From Stichopus chloronotus (taxonomy: Eukaryota; Echinodermata; Holothuroidea; Aspidochirotida; Stichopodidae): 64,000 nt of DNA. The position numbers and the translations under genes were made by a program. Positions 51,101-55,663 of the stretch are shown here, piece after piece. The stretch spans positions 28,063,969 to 28,127,968 of the forward strand of contig CM037838.1 of NCBI GenBank assembly GCA_021234535.1. Direction: 5' to 3'. The stretch's first letter is position 1, and each line of letters opens with the position of its first letter. A model generated the notes under the pieces. The model saw only the letters and a list, made by a program, of their open reading frames with translations, searched no databases and was not told the origin of the DNA.

Positions 51101-53470
51101 TATCATTGTGTAACAGACAAGGATGGTATGTGCAGTTGAAATTGGGGGGGTTAAAAAGTTACAAGGTCCACCAACTATGTAAACACAGATGCATTCCTTT
51201 CTTGTATTTGTAAATTGTATTTTTGCAAAATTTTCAGAAGAGAGGTAGTCAATGTGATGGCATTGACTGTCAGTTTTAAAGTTGTTGATTGAAAATGATT
51301 ACTTTATGATTTCATCGGGAGTACGAACATTCCTTGTCGTATTTTTCACAAATATTTTCTGAAATGTGAATGGCTGTTTTAATCATTCAGCCAAAATTGT
51401 TTAAAAGAATTATTGCTCCACAGCTGAGGGAGGAAGGGAGGGAGGAAGGGAGGGAGGGAGGGTGGGGGAGGCACTGGGTAAGAACCTCTAGCACGTCTCT
51501 CACAAATTTTCATTCTAGTAAATCGCAGCAGCCGGCTACAATTTTTTGAGCTACTAAAGATGATCAATCTTTAAATCAAAAATGACTTGTAGGACAATGT
51601 ACCTCTTTTCCTGATGCAACCATGATTAATTATCATCACAACTACATAATCAAATTGACACTGATGCTTTTCTTGTACCAACATCAAAAAACAATTTAGG
51701 TCATAGTTGAAAGACATTCTAAGAGAAAATCAGGGAGGCTGGATGTTTTAATTTAAAAGTTGATACCAGTTTATGCACTGCAATTAGAGAACAAGATTTG
51801 CCGGTTGTGGTTGTTTCCTAGGGCAGCCTGTAAAACAGAGTGGATTCAGTTGCAGCAATTAAAGCTTGTGTGACATGAAAAAGACATTTTGAAGTATTGG
51901 GTGCCATTATCATTGAAAATGTTAAAAACAGCCAAACATTCCATCAAAAATCCATCAAAGATTGACAATTTTACAGGCAAGTTAGTGTCTCACAGCTGCA
52001 CCACGAATAAATTTTGGCTAAGTACATGCAAATTTGTGATGTGAAGAGATGGACTAATATGATATGTCTTATGATAATCCTTTGTTTATTTAACATTTAT
52101 TTCAAGAACATTTGAGAATTTTTTATACCCAGAGGGTTTTATTTTGGAATCATGCATTTTCTTGTTCAAAAATATTGATATTGCTTATCAATGGGAAACT
52201 CAGTAACTATGTAATTAAGAGGCAATATATATAGGCTAAGCAAAAAAATACTCACACAGTGCAGCACTACACACCATCTGTTTTGCAGTTTTATCAAACT
52301 TTGAAAAGTCAAATGTCAAAAACTTTAATAGTGTGAAACAAAATCAACCGATTTTCACTCAGTATTTTACTTTGCACCTTCTGAATAAAGCTAGCGCTTT
52401 TTCTAGGTGCATGCCACACAACCTTTAAGTCACCTGCCATCACCAGTGTTTTGCAAAAGAGGGCAACCGCTGAGATGATACAAAGAAACTTCGTTATGAC
52501 AGAAAGGAACATATTGACTGAGCACAGTTTGATATCACTTGCCACATATTATCTGGAAAAGGTGTAGAAGAATTATTCTTGGAAACAAAATTGTGGAAAA
52601 AAACAAAAACAATGGAAAACCCCAGACAGACAAGTAAAGCATAACACAGGACGTTCATTCACAAAAACGTGTCTTCTGCAGGTCATCAGATGAAAATGAT
52701 GTTATAGCTAGGTCTGCAATGCTGGAGCATTGATCAGGTTTTGAGCATACGGAATACTGACTCTAGATTTCAACAATTTTTTGTCCTGGATACAATTAAA
52801 ATGCCTCCACAAATCTGTCACACCCATAAAGTGTCCTAGCTACCAAACTTCCACACTCATAGAATGGTGCTAGAGTGGTGATGTGTAGAAGCAGTAACTG
52901 GTAGTCCTAAAAAAACCAAGAGGAAAATTACAAAATGAATCCATCCGCTGAGTCATAGACAAAAGCTAAAAGATACTAAGCTTTTCAACTATTTTGTCAG
53001 TCTGATTCTTTACCCAGCAGAATTAAAGTTTTGTTTCATCATCTTTCATATTTTGGAAGAATTCCAGTCATTGTTTTTAAAAATTACAAATCTGATCATA
53101 TGCATTCCCACCTTATATGTGACACTGTTGTGAGGTATTCTGTTGACAAAAAAAGTTAAAAATGAAATCTAATTTAATTTTTTATGCATCAAAGTTGCAG
53201 GGGGAAACGGCAGAAACAAAACACAGTTTTGCCCATTTCCGAAAACGCTTTTCATCGCATGGAATTCAGATAGGAAGAAAACAATTTTGACTGCATAAGT
53301 GACGCCACAAGGAAAAATACTTACCTTGATTCCATTCTCAACATCTATTCGTTTAGCGATCAGCTGGTGATTTGGTCCAGAGATAACTTCCAACAAGTTT
53401 CCCAAAGCATCGATAAATAGGGTGGTTGGCAATTGGCGAATAGACGGCAGTGGTATCACTCTTCCATGGC
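117..53470 (-). CDS. CATSPERB: CATSPERB, partial: 15 exons of sperm calcium channel auxiliary subunit beta
   Basis: CatSper beta is an auxiliary subunit of the CatSper calcium channel in the sperm flagellar membrane. It has a very large extracellular part, one membrane pass near the C terminus and a short tail. Fifteen exons were assembled on the minus strand: 53470-53325, 42882-42765, 40011-39797, 37925-37884, 32412-32370, 27470-27330, 20675-20593, 19175-19044, 16015-15873, 15411-15214, 13562-13452, 12782-12672, 11524-11386, 930-839 and 191-117. Each is bounded by AG and GT, and intron phases agree at every junction except exon 3 to exon 4. The order of translated exons matches vertebrate CATSPERB as I remember it from the middle of the ectodomain to just before the membrane segment. 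Landmarks include NYRPPS, the Cys-rich block around ECGC, and YCDL..EFQ. Upstream exons lie right of the window; the membrane exon lies to the left. The call is strong for exons 8-15 and moderate for exons 1-7. An in-frame TGA in exon 6 leaves open whether this copy is functional. Confidence 0.88.
839..930 (-). CDS. CATSPERB: CATSPERB exon 14
   Basis: A 92-bp exon after a strong pyrimidine tract (TTTTTTTCCTTTTCATAG), phase 1 to 0. The donor ACG/GTAAAA is weak. It encodes SPSLDHMEGLVSDESKLLNS then TAVSLTLT; the last part parallels the vertebrate YNPSGLNLSIK that runs into GSELFHF. It is separated from exon 13 by a 10.5-kb intron holding the LINE and the hAT-like element. Confidence 0.8.
931..2083. 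other. CATSPERB intron, nothing recognised
   Basis: Start of the intron between exons 13 and 14. Both strands carry only short unconvincing open frames. I see no repeat boundary, RNA gene or splice-supported exon here. Confidence 0.5.
2084..2292. mobile_element. Small inverted-repeat element (MITE-like)
   Basis: About 209 bp bounded by imperfect 15-bp inverted ends (CAGGCCCGTATCCAG against TAGGCCTGTATGCAG, 12 of 15). Just inside the left end is a G-run followed by the near-palindrome GGGGTTCGGACGAACCCC. There is no coding capacity. Flanks share a TTCTCT/TCTCTT-like stretch but give no clean target duplication. It resembles hAT-type non-autonomous elements; the superfamily is a guess. Confidence 0.5.
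2455..4375 (-). mobile_element. 5'-truncated L2/CR1-like LINE
   Basis: A non-LTR retrotransposon fragment in gene orientation. Reading down the minus strand are a linker region (ANQFSDFFSNKI), a full reverse transcriptase core, and the C-terminal block typical of L2/CR1 relatives: KKLQHIQNSAARLV, then HITPVLRSLH, and YGRRSFQYSAACLWNDLP. The end sequence GTGCTTTATAAGAACC followed by ATTATTATT near 2455 is the usual L2-type 3' tail. The N-terminal endonuclease is absent, as expected for 5' truncation. Frames shift near 4073, 3020 and in the C-terminal region, so it is dead. Confidence 0.88.
3009..4070 (-). pseudogene. LINE reverse transcriptase fragment
   Basis: The longest intact piece of the LINE reading frame, 353 codons. 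Reverse transcriptase motifs lie in order: NYRPVANL near residues 73-80, motif A with LLDYSAAFD and its aspartate near 145, motif B PQGS at about 204-207, and the catalytic YADD at about 235-238. It copied element RNA at a nicked target site in the ancestral element. The flanking parts of the same protein lie in other frames upstream (4075-4340) and downstream (2530-3000), so the piece cannot make the complete enzyme. Confidence 0.88.
4376..6540. other. Intron, nothing recognised
   Basis: A few related phrases such as CTAGCTGGACATGTG recur between 4440 and 4600, hinting at a decayed short tandem repeat. No exon with matching phase or transposon end was found. Confidence 0.4.
6563..6580. repeat. 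(TG)n microsatellite
   Basis: A short run of alternating T and G on the plus strand. No function is implied. Confidence 0.8.
6697..6709 (+). promoter_or_regulatory. Perfect DR1 nuclear-receptor motif in a lone repeat unit
   Basis: AGGTCAAAGGTCA is a perfect direct repeat of the nuclear-receptor half site with a 1-bp spacer (DR1), the class bound by RXR, PPAR or HNF4-type receptors. The surrounding sequence (TTTTTGGTGGAGGTCAAAGG and CACCAGGGG) is a reversed copy of the unit found in the arrays at 22.3 and 30.2 kb. Receptor binding is not shown by sequence alone. Confidence 0.6.
7117..7347 (+). repeat. Dispersed repeat copy A (matches 44731-44967)
   Basis: About 230 bp with clear direct similarity to 44731-44967, for example AGATAGAAATTCAGTTATTTG, CATCACATGCATAA and ATGCCATGTTGAT in the same order. 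No coding content or terminal structure was seen. An unclassified interspersed repeat. Confidence 0.75.
9097..9510. mobile_element. Nested inverted-repeat element
   Basis: About 414 bp with terminal inverted repeats AGGGTTGCCAGTTTG and AAGGTTGCCAGTTTG. It has no reading frame. Its position inside the larger hAT-like element shows it inserted later. A clean target duplication was not found, so the superfamily is unassigned, although the AGGGTTGCC start resembles hAT-type elements. Confidence 0.6.
10395..10470 (-). repeat. tRNA-derived SINE head
   Basis: On the minus strand there is a perfect internal promoter box B (GGTTCGATCCC at 10416-10406) and a box A-like TGGCTCATTCGG at 10461-10450, spaced as in a tRNA gene. 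The rest does not fold as an intact tRNA and continues into A-rich sequence toward 10197. This is the head of a tRNA-derived SINE or a tRNA pseudogene, not a working tRNA gene. Confidence 0.6.
10660..11385. other. Intron downstream of CATSPERB exon 13
   Basis: The first 280 bases past the exon 13 donor (11385 down to 11102) are open on the minus strand but show no similarity to the protein. Nothing else is recognised. Confidence 0.5.
11386..11524 (-). CDS. CATSPERB: CATSPERB exon 13
   Basis: A 139-bp exon, acceptor TTTGCAAATTGCAG, donor TTCG/GTGAGT; phase 0 to 1. It encodes AHRLIHVGKVTLKFVIRE, a DDIPVQEP motif and TLMEVNHRIDYEV, matching the vertebrate PRFKFPITQYPVSLEI, RVPLQSP and VTEVNMRHNW. 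The frame remains open for a further 95 codons past the donor, but that stretch has no resemblance to the protein and the phase at this donor fits exon 14. Confidence 0.92.
12672..12782 (-). CDS. CATSPERB: CATSPERB exon 12 (cysteine block)
   Basis: A second 111-bp phase 0 exon, after a pyrimidine-rich tract ending ACCACCAG and with donor GAGAGG/GTGAGT. It encodes GFYKQCFGKTSRDECGC and ends NSDCRER, parallel to the vertebrate GKFKQCANVSTREECNC..FSDCREK. Four cysteines are conserved in position and probably form disulfides in the extracellular stem. Confidence 0.93.
13452..13562 (-). CDS. CATSPERB: CATSPERB exon 11
   Basis: A 111-bp phase 0 exon (37 codons), acceptor CTGCTCATTCCAG, donor AAAG/GTACAC. 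It encodes VNYRPPSTRGKEVPTSDNIY then NADPNSRR. The run NYRPPS..G..IPTTDNFYHADP is among the most conserved parts of CATSPERB, so this exon clinches the gene identity. Open frames in the other two registers here are shadows. Confidence 0.93.
13563..15213. other. CATSPERB intron, nothing recognised
   Basis: Intron between exons 10 and 11. It has a C-rich stretch near 13610-13660 on the plus strand and poly-pyrimidine tracts, but no transposon ends or supported exon. Confidence 0.5.
15214..15411 (-). CDS. CATSPERB: CATSPERB exon 10
   Basis: A 198-bp exon starting after TTTCTTTTTCCATCTGAAG and ending at GAG/GTATTA; phase 0 to phase 0. It begins GTTALTVFIPSASLRC, parallel to the vertebrate GSTSLAFIMWSASTEC, and continues through a CSCPPSKHLHF block and an acidic loop to LLQNLE. 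The donor is a moderate match, but the next exon continues exactly where the vertebrate protein does. Confidence 0.85.
15873..16015 (-). CDS. CATSPERB: CATSPERB exon 9
   Basis: A 143-bp exon after a long pyrimidine tract (CTTCTTTCTGTGTTCTTTGGATAG) with donor AATG/GTGAGT; phase 1 to phase 0. It encodes LMQVTLSNPDVVELKTEI followed by RYDQQNSEILRVTLTHVA, paralleling the vertebrate VGNPNLLEVTAEVTF..YVITISAA. The alternating hydrophobic pattern suggests an immunoglobulin-like beta sandwich. Confidence 0.85.
16520..17640. other. CpG-richer segment with degenerate tandem motif
   Basis: This stretch of intron is visibly richer in CG than its neighbours. From 16571 to about 16750 a motif near GTGCGAG-TCTGT-AAGTCGCAAC recurs four times at spacings of roughly 40-55 bp. 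Near 17590 there is a TATAAA-like box (CTATAAAGG). It could be a solo LTR, a decayed promoter region or another insertion. I found no matching ends or target duplication, so the class is open. Confidence 0.35.
17828..18010. repeat. Minisatellite, unit about 30 bp
   Basis: About six degenerate units built on GACTGATACAGCAGGTATGC, each containing a small palindrome-like ACAGCA..TGCTGT. It lies in the intron between exons 8 and 9. Confidence 0.7.
18011..19043. other. Intron upstream flank of exon 9, nothing recognised
   Basis: Intron sequence between the minisatellite and exon 8. Short open frames on both strands have no splice-phase or similarity support. Confidence 0.5.
19044..19175 (-). CDS. 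CATSPERB: CATSPERB exon 8
   Basis: A 132-bp exon with acceptor CACTCTTGCAG and donor ATGG/GTAAGT; phase 1 to phase 1. It encodes PQWHFSEETCLHV and then HPVRYLDLGSSFTF, which matches the vertebrate LNIVKYIDLGNSY strongly. This was one of the diagnostic exons for the gene call. The open frame beyond the donor is accidental read-through into intron. Confidence 0.85.
19858..20204. mobile_element. hAT-type non-autonomous element
   Basis: A 347-bp element with inverted ends CAGGGTTC and GAACCCTG, flanked by GGTTACAT and GTTTACAT, an 8-bp target duplication with one difference. The interior repeats ACTTTTCCAGGACTTTT-like phrases and has no reading frame. The end sequence and 8-bp duplication are the hAT signature. 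It lies between CATSPERB exons 7 and 8. Confidence 0.8.
20593..20675 (-). CDS. CATSPERB: CATSPERB exon 7
   Basis: An 83-bp exon with acceptor CTTCAACCGTGCAG and a strong donor GAGG/GTAAGT. It starts in phase 2 and ends in phase 1, matching both neighbours. The peptide ends NPGEWALINPAE and runs into APQWHF of exon 8, paralleling the vertebrate NGRTWKIYSKPCNYWF. Only one frame is open across it. Confidence 0.75.
20676..22329. other. Intron, nothing recognised
   Basis: Intron between exons 6 and 7. The open frames here are short and lack splice-site or similarity support. Confidence 0.5.
22421..22660. mobile_element. hAT-type MITE inserted in the 145-bp array
   Basis: A 240-bp element with 16-bp perfect inverted ends CAGGGGTGGGCAACCT, flanked by GTTTACAA and TTTTACAA (8-bp duplication, one difference). 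The flanks rejoin to the array consensus TTTACAAGGTTTT. A GC-rich palindrome, GGCCCGCGGGCC, lies near the left end. No coding capacity. This end sequence is typical of hAT elements. Confidence 0.88.
22993..23005 (-). promoter_or_regulatory. Perfect DR1 motif in array unit
   Basis: TGACCTTTGACCT on the plus strand is AGGTCAAAGGTCA on the minus strand, the ideal DR1 site for RXR-partner receptors. Binding is inferred from the motif only. Confidence 0.5.
23546..27329. other. Intron, mostly unrecognised
   Basis: Intron between exons 6 and 7. The stretch 25060-25310 resembles 62870-63110 in direct orientation (shared AGGGTCTCT-AAGTG and related phrases), so it holds part of an unclassified dispersed repeat. 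Nothing else is supported. Confidence 0.45.
27330..27470 (-). CDS. CATSPERB: CATSPERB exon 6, with in-frame TGA
   Basis: A good acceptor (pyrimidine-rich tract ending CCAG) and donor CAACAG/GTGAGC bound 141 bp. The frame that matches both neighbours (phase 2 in, phase 2 out) encodes ILPKFEFLLAEHFGLHIVSA in its second half, parallel to the vertebrate VLPGYSSFLITSI segment. That frame holds a TGA stop at 27433-27431. Using a weaker acceptor ending at 27430 would avoid the stop, but only if exon 5 is dropped and the N-terminal 14 codons are lost. The other two frames of the exon are also closed. Nonsense change, base error or misplaced boundary remain possible. Confidence 0.6.
27471..29931. other. 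Intron, nothing recognised
   Basis: Intron between exons 5 and 6. A possible exon at 27571-27510 was tested and not retained. There is a polypyrimidine tract near 27880 and a T-run near 29240. Confidence 0.45.
29932..30155 (+). repeat. Dispersed repeat copy B (matches 51864-52168)
   Basis: It shares a run of phrases in the same order with 51864-52168: GTGACATGAAAA-GACATTTTG, ATTTGTGA-AAGAGATGGACT, AACATTTGAGAATTT and GAGGGTTTTATTTTGGAA. The second copy carries about 75 bp extra. No ends or coding content were recognised. Confidence 0.75.
30190..31035. repeat. Second tandem array of about 145-bp units with DR1 motifs
   Basis: Five to six units related to the 22.3-kb array, with spacings of about 135-145 bp. 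Perfect DR1 motifs (plus strand TGACCTTTGACCT) lie at 30506-30518, 30787-30799 and 30930-30942. At 30910-30942 four TGACCT half sites follow with spacers of 4, 4 and 1 bp, which creates two DR4 and one DR1 arrangement. The array ends in a CA-rich stretch, as does the first array. Confidence 0.88.
30910..30942 (-). promoter_or_regulatory. Cluster of four nuclear-receptor half sites (DR4, DR4, DR1)
   Basis: Half sites at 30910-30915, 30920-30925, 30930-30935 and 30937-30942, all in one orientation. DR4 spacing is the thyroid/LXR type and DR1 the RXR/PPAR/HNF4 type. The site is deep inside a CATSPERB intron; any enhancer activity is conjecture. Confidence 0.45.
31252..31292. repeat. (CA)n-rich microsatellite
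   Basis: Interrupted CA/CG dinucleotide run just after the second DR1-bearing array. Confidence 0.75.
32370..32412 (-). CDS. CATSPERB: CATSPERB exon 5 (43-bp microexon)
   Basis: A very short exon with acceptor TTCTATCTCAG and donor GAGAG/GTTAGT. It fits phase 1 in, phase 2 out. It encodes NCGGNVFVAFLVE, which lines up with the vertebrate NKAGNVYKLTLDS. Its length makes it easy to obtain by chance; the support is the correct phase on both sides plus the GNV-aromatic match. Confidence 0.45.
32413..34277. other. Intron, nothing recognised
   Basis: Several medium-length open frames occur here on both strands but have no splice or similarity support. Near 33520-33560 a GC-richer phrase (TGTTACGCCCAGAGTGAGGG) may be a fragment of a retroelement. 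Confidence 0.35.
34278..35489 (+). mobile_element. Solo LTR, 1212 bp
   Basis: The segment starts TGTCAC and ends GTGACA, a perfect 6-bp terminal inverted repeat of LTR type, and is flanked by a perfect 5-bp duplication GTCAC (34273-34277 and 35490-35494). A TATATAAAT box at 35296-35304 and an AATAAA signal at 35336-35341 fit plus-strand orientation. The flanks rejoin into the dispersed repeat also seen at 48.3 kb (GAACACCCT..TCAC then GCAGAG-ACCATTA). There is no internal region, so it is the product of LTR-LTR recombination. The parent family (Gypsy or BEL/Pao) is not identified. Confidence 0.82.
35495..35860 (+). repeat. Dispersed tandem repeat, related to 48290-48665
   Basis: It shares CATCAACATTGTACAAG-GAAT-TGTAGAAG, GCA-AATTTC-TAAAAT, GG-CCAC and TGAACACCC phrases with 48290-48665. 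The unit length here is about 130-145 bp. The solo LTR is inserted in its left part. Confidence 0.6.
36751..37535 (+). mobile_element. Foldback-like element, copy 1
   Basis: A 785-bp segment flanked by a perfect 9-bp duplication GGTAATTTG (36742-36750, 37536-37544). It is made almost wholly of short subrepeats. The left end has about ten 16-bp units near TCTCTATGTTTCGACA. The middle has 21-25-bp units built on GGCGCC-AAGTACA-TTTT. The right end has the 16-bp units in inverted orientation (TGTCGAAACATAGAGA). Thus its own ends are inverted tandem arrays. No protein is encoded; open frames across it are by-products of the 16-bp period. Ends and duplication length fit foldback or Mutator-like elements. 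Confidence 0.82.
37884..37925 (-). CDS. CATSPERB: CATSPERB exon 4 (start uncertain)
   Basis: The donor TTGG/GTGAGT is strong and ends the exon in phase 1. The peptide TETLVSASGSLSL joined to exon 5 parallels the vertebrate SSCLSSSLL block. Two acceptors are possible, giving starts at 37925 or 37919. The frame stays open back to about 37989, so a longer exon starting there in phase 0 would also repair the junction with exon 3. The sequence just before 37989 is a poor acceptor. Confidence 0.5.
37926..39796. other. CATSPERB intron, possible missing small exon
   Basis: Phase arithmetic calls for an exon of length 1 modulo 3 here or a longer exon 4. A candidate near 38880-38960 had the wrong phases. 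No repeat was recognised apart from simple T-rich tracts. Confidence 0.45.
39797..40011 (-). CDS. CATSPERB: CATSPERB exon 3
   Basis: A 215-bp exon with acceptor TTTCTCAACAG and donor GAT/GTAAGT. It runs phase 1 to phase 0. The reading frame is open throughout and encodes a segment starting GWSIEDTGKT and ending HHITPAD, which corresponds to the vertebrate region ending QHTTPKG. Hydrophobic strands such as LSLLILTI suggest beta structure of the ectodomain. The next exon found starts in phase 1, so either a small exon (phase 0 to 1) lies between 39.8 and 37.9 kb or exon 4 begins further upstream. Confidence 0.75.
40848..41575. repeat. Minisatellite, unit about 27 bp with 82-bp higher-order unit
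   Basis: Roughly 26 degenerate copies of ACAGTCAAACATTGCTGTA-GGTTGT. Around 41070-41210 groups of three units repeat as blocks of about 82 bp, so the array expanded in steps. It lies in the intron between CATSPERB exons 2 and 3. Confidence 0.88.
42765..42882 (-). CDS. CATSPERB: CATSPERB exon 2
   Basis: The donor is a strong ATAG/GTGAGC at the 42765 end. The acceptor is a TTTAAAG preceded by TTCCTTTTCTTG; this start was chosen because it gives phase 0, matching exon 1. The exon is 118 bp and ends in phase 1. The C-terminal residues FKPYCDIG (the last glycine is split across the intron) parallel the vertebrate FGQPPDMG. The N-terminal part is weakly conserved, so the start is less certain than the end. 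Confidence 0.6.
43181..44109 (-). mobile_element. Foldback-like element, copy 2 (inverted)
   Basis: A 929-bp copy in the opposite orientation to copy 1, flanked by a perfect 10-bp duplication ATCAACTAAC (43171-43180, 44110-44119). Ends are GGTTACATC and GATGTCCC, the same termini as copy 1 reversed. A block of about 200 bp is duplicated inside it: the phrase GGCGCCGATGAAAAGGATAC begins near 43511 and again near 43715, whereas copy 1 has it once. The order of subrepeats otherwise follows copy 1 closely. Confidence 0.82.
44731..44967 (+). repeat. Dispersed repeat copy A2 (matches 7117-7347)
   Basis: Direct-orientation copy of the repeat at 7117-7347. Numerous substitutions and small gaps separate the two, so they are old. 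Confidence 0.75.
45660..46321 (-). mobile_element. TTAA-flanked inverted-repeat element, copy 1
   Basis: A 662-bp element with inverted ends AGTGATTGCGTGTGTA and AGTGATTGCGTGCGTA, flanked on both sides by TTAA (45656-45659 and 46322-46325). TTAA target duplication is the piggyBac signature. An open frame of 96 codons inside it resembles nothing known and is disrupted in copy 2. A second, inverted copy starts at 63371. Confidence 0.8.
46326..48289. other. Intron, nothing recognised
   Basis: Intron between exons 1 and 2. Short open frames only, no transposon ends found. Confidence 0.45.
48290..48665 (+). repeat. Tandem repeat, about 145-bp unit (second family)
   Basis: Three units with the phrase AAATGGGCCA-AGGGTCCACA at 48311, 48452 and 48602, spacings 141 and 150 bp. 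Each unit carries a GAACACCCT phrase. Related sequence lies at 35.5 kb. This family is unrelated in sequence to the DR1-bearing arrays. Confidence 0.7.
48676..48762. repeat. (GATA/GACA)n microsatellite
   Basis: An interrupted tetranucleotide array of GATA and GACA units directly downstream of the 145-bp repeat. Confidence 0.88.
49128..49460. repeat. Degenerate minisatellite, unit about 28-33 bp
   Basis: About ten units of the form CAGTTTAAAGGCTCC-ATCACCCTA. Highly degenerate; unit limits are approximate. Confidence 0.65.
49461..51423. other. Intron, nothing recognised
   Basis: Near 50915-51020 the phrase CAGTGCACTTACCTGTAT recurs in variant form, giving donor-like sites on the minus strand, but no exon with fitting phase. 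Confidence 0.4.
51424..51472. repeat. (GGGA)n/(GGAA)n purine microsatellite
   Basis: A pure purine run on the plus strand with mirror-like symmetry, capable in principle of triplex formation. Confidence 0.8.
51864..52168 (+). repeat. Dispersed repeat copy B2 (matches 29932-30155)
   Basis: Direct copy of the repeat at 29932-30155 with an extra internal segment. A further shared block follows both copies at a distance: 31353-31440 and 52340-52430 (GATTTTCACTCAG, TTTTACTTTGCACCTT, CACACAACCTTTAA), so the whole family may be over 1 kb. Confidence 0.7.
53325..53470 (-). CDS. CATSPERB: CATSPERB exon 1 of those in window
   Basis: This is the most upstream exon seen. The acceptor is a pyrimidine-rich tract ending TTTAG and the donor is a consensus AAG/GTAAGT. 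It starts in phase 1 and ends in phase 0. The peptide begins GHGRVIPLPSIRQLPTTLF and continues DALGNLLEVI, which parallels the vertebrate stretch GMGRYSAVGSVTERIF..YDHLG. The preceding exon must end in phase 1; none was found between here and the right edge, so the BEL/Pao element probably sits in that intron. Confidence 0.75.
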
Positions 53471-54536
53471 CTAAAGGATTGAAAGTACAAAACAAAAAAA
53501 TTCATCTGCACTGAAAATTGGCAAGTTCCAGATTAAAAACTGTGTATACTGGTTTATGAACAAACAAATGATTGTTTGTGATTAATTCTGCACAAAACCA
53601 TACAGTGCAGTTTGCTGCAGAATAGTCTTCGCTAACATCATCATAAAATATTAAACAATTGAATGTCCTGCAAGAAAAGTTGGTTCAACCATGGTCACAA
53701 TTGGCCATGTTTTCCCACTGGGACAATGAAGTACATTCTAGTGCCATTTTTTAGCAGGAAAATTTCTCAAATATGCAGTTGGGACTGAGAATGTGCTACA
53801 AGATTACTTTCTGAGAGAAGAGACCTAATTGAGCTAAACTTCAGGCAATTAATAACAGTTGCAATATGTGTTTACATATTGCAATCATTATGAATTAATA
53901 TTGCAACCCGAAACCAGATATGCTAGAAATCCAATTAAGGCACCTTCAAAACCCTCTCCTCACCTGGCCATTCAGTTGCATTCTAAAATGCACAGTCATC
54001 GACGATGGCCAATGTCTTAAAGCACTTCAGATGTTGAGAACCTCCTACAAAATAGCTTTCCAATACGTAAGCAAATTGCAGATGCTATGAAATGGGGCCA
54101 ATTTACACATGACCCACCAGCTACACACTGCACTATGCTCTATTATCACAGCAAGTGAGTCAAAAGTTACACCCAAGTATGGACACTACTGGTCTCAGTG
54201 TGTGGATCCCAGTAGCCATTCAGCATTCTTAATTTTTTTTTTTTTATTGTTGAGGTTATTTCTTCCATTTATTGGTTTTCACCTTTAAGTTCCTGACAGC
54301 ATTCTTTCTGTGTGGTAGCTAGCAAGACATGTAAGGGTTAGTTGTCTACTTACAATTATTCCATTTCCTTACGCACAAAGTTTTTGTTCCACAAAAGTTT
54401 GAGTAGTGGGACAGCAGGTAAGAAGACATAATACATCCAGGACAGAGTTTCTCTTTCTTTATTGGAACCATGGAAAACTATTTGTTATCATATTATGACT
54501 TAAATTTTGAAATGTTCCATAGTAGTAACCTGAGTG
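53471..54536. other. Intron, nothing recognised
   Basis: Lies between CATSPERB exon 1 of this window and the BEL/Pao element. No upstream exon with phase 1 end was found. Confidence 0.45.
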
Positions 54537-54541
54537 AAACT

Positions 54542-55418
54542 TGTAGCTACTTCGTAAGCTACGTGTGGTGATATCAGCAGTCGAAACGCGCAAAACAGAC
54601 AACGACCAACAATGTTCTTCCGCTCTTTAATGTTTATTGGATTATACGTGTCTCAACTCAGCAACATTTGTGGAATTAAACGGTTTACTGCAAACATAAA
54701 AATTAAGAATAAAGAAAGTAAAAATAGCAACTGCATGCATTCCATGAATATCACAGACTACTTTTAAGACATTCTGCAATAGCCCCCTCTTTAGGGAAAT
54801 CCCCCTGATCGTGACCCGATCGTGACCCCTGTGCCCTCCGGCTGCCTAACACAAAATGTCCTACAACCATAACACGCCTTATTTAGCCACAGGGCTCGAA
54901 CACCTCTCATGTCGCTTGCAAATGCAACCCTTCTTTGTGACTGATTACTGCTCTTAACATACTTATACATAAACGAACAGGAGCGTACACATGGGCGATG
55001 TTCGTTTAACTACACCGTAATACATATAACTCATTCATGCCGAACAATTTAGCCAAGAAACAGGCCAAGAAAACATGCATGAAACTCAGAACATAAATGG
55101 GCCTCCCTACATGCTTAATAGATTACGTACAAATATCTGATAACAATATGATTTGTCTATGAGGGCCCCGCATGAATGTCAGACTTTTTACTTCGAAGTT
55201 TAAGAGTAATAACATGCAGTAGTGAGCTAATCATTTGTAGGTAATAAAGTTAGAAACATTGGTAGACTCACCAACTGTCTGATAACCAAGGAGGCAAGGT
55301 AAAATCAGGTGAAATCTCCAAACTATTTTGGAACTTCTTTTGACGTCACTTATGTCGTAATCGTTCTTATCGAGAGAAACAAAAATGGTGGCGCTGCGCG
55401 AACTATCATGTCGCTATA
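54542..55418 (-). repeat. 3' LTR of BEL/Pao element
   Basis: It differs from the 5' LTR at 54638, 54655, 55210, 55397 and 55411. It retains AATAAA on the minus strand (54638-54633), about 90 bp before the element end, suitable as the polyadenylation signal. The CRE is at 55341-55348. Confidence 0.95.
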
Positions 55419-55663
55419 TAACCGGCCCCAATGTCTTAGCCCCTTTAAGACATTATCCTACAAAGCGGCATTCGCACGCTGAAAGCGTAACCCAAGTAAT
55501 ACTAAACACGCAATCACTGGTAACATAATATCAACATTTAAACTTGTCGAACTAGAGTTAAACTTCTGATAACAAGGTATCGCCTTCAAACAGAACAATA
55601 CATGAACTAGACAAAAAATCGCTTAAGGCATAGCCCTTATCTAAGCCTCACGCGACGAGCGCA
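55419..55663 (-). other. Short 3' untranslated region and polypurine tract of BEL/Pao
   Basis: Between the polyprotein stop and the 3' LTR. On the minus strand, purine runs AAAGGGG and TTGGGGCCGG lie within 35 bp of the LTR edge, the expected location of the plus-strand primer. A 7-bp perfect stem with a 7-base loop (55432-55452) has the AAGGGGC run as its loop. Confidence 0.55.
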
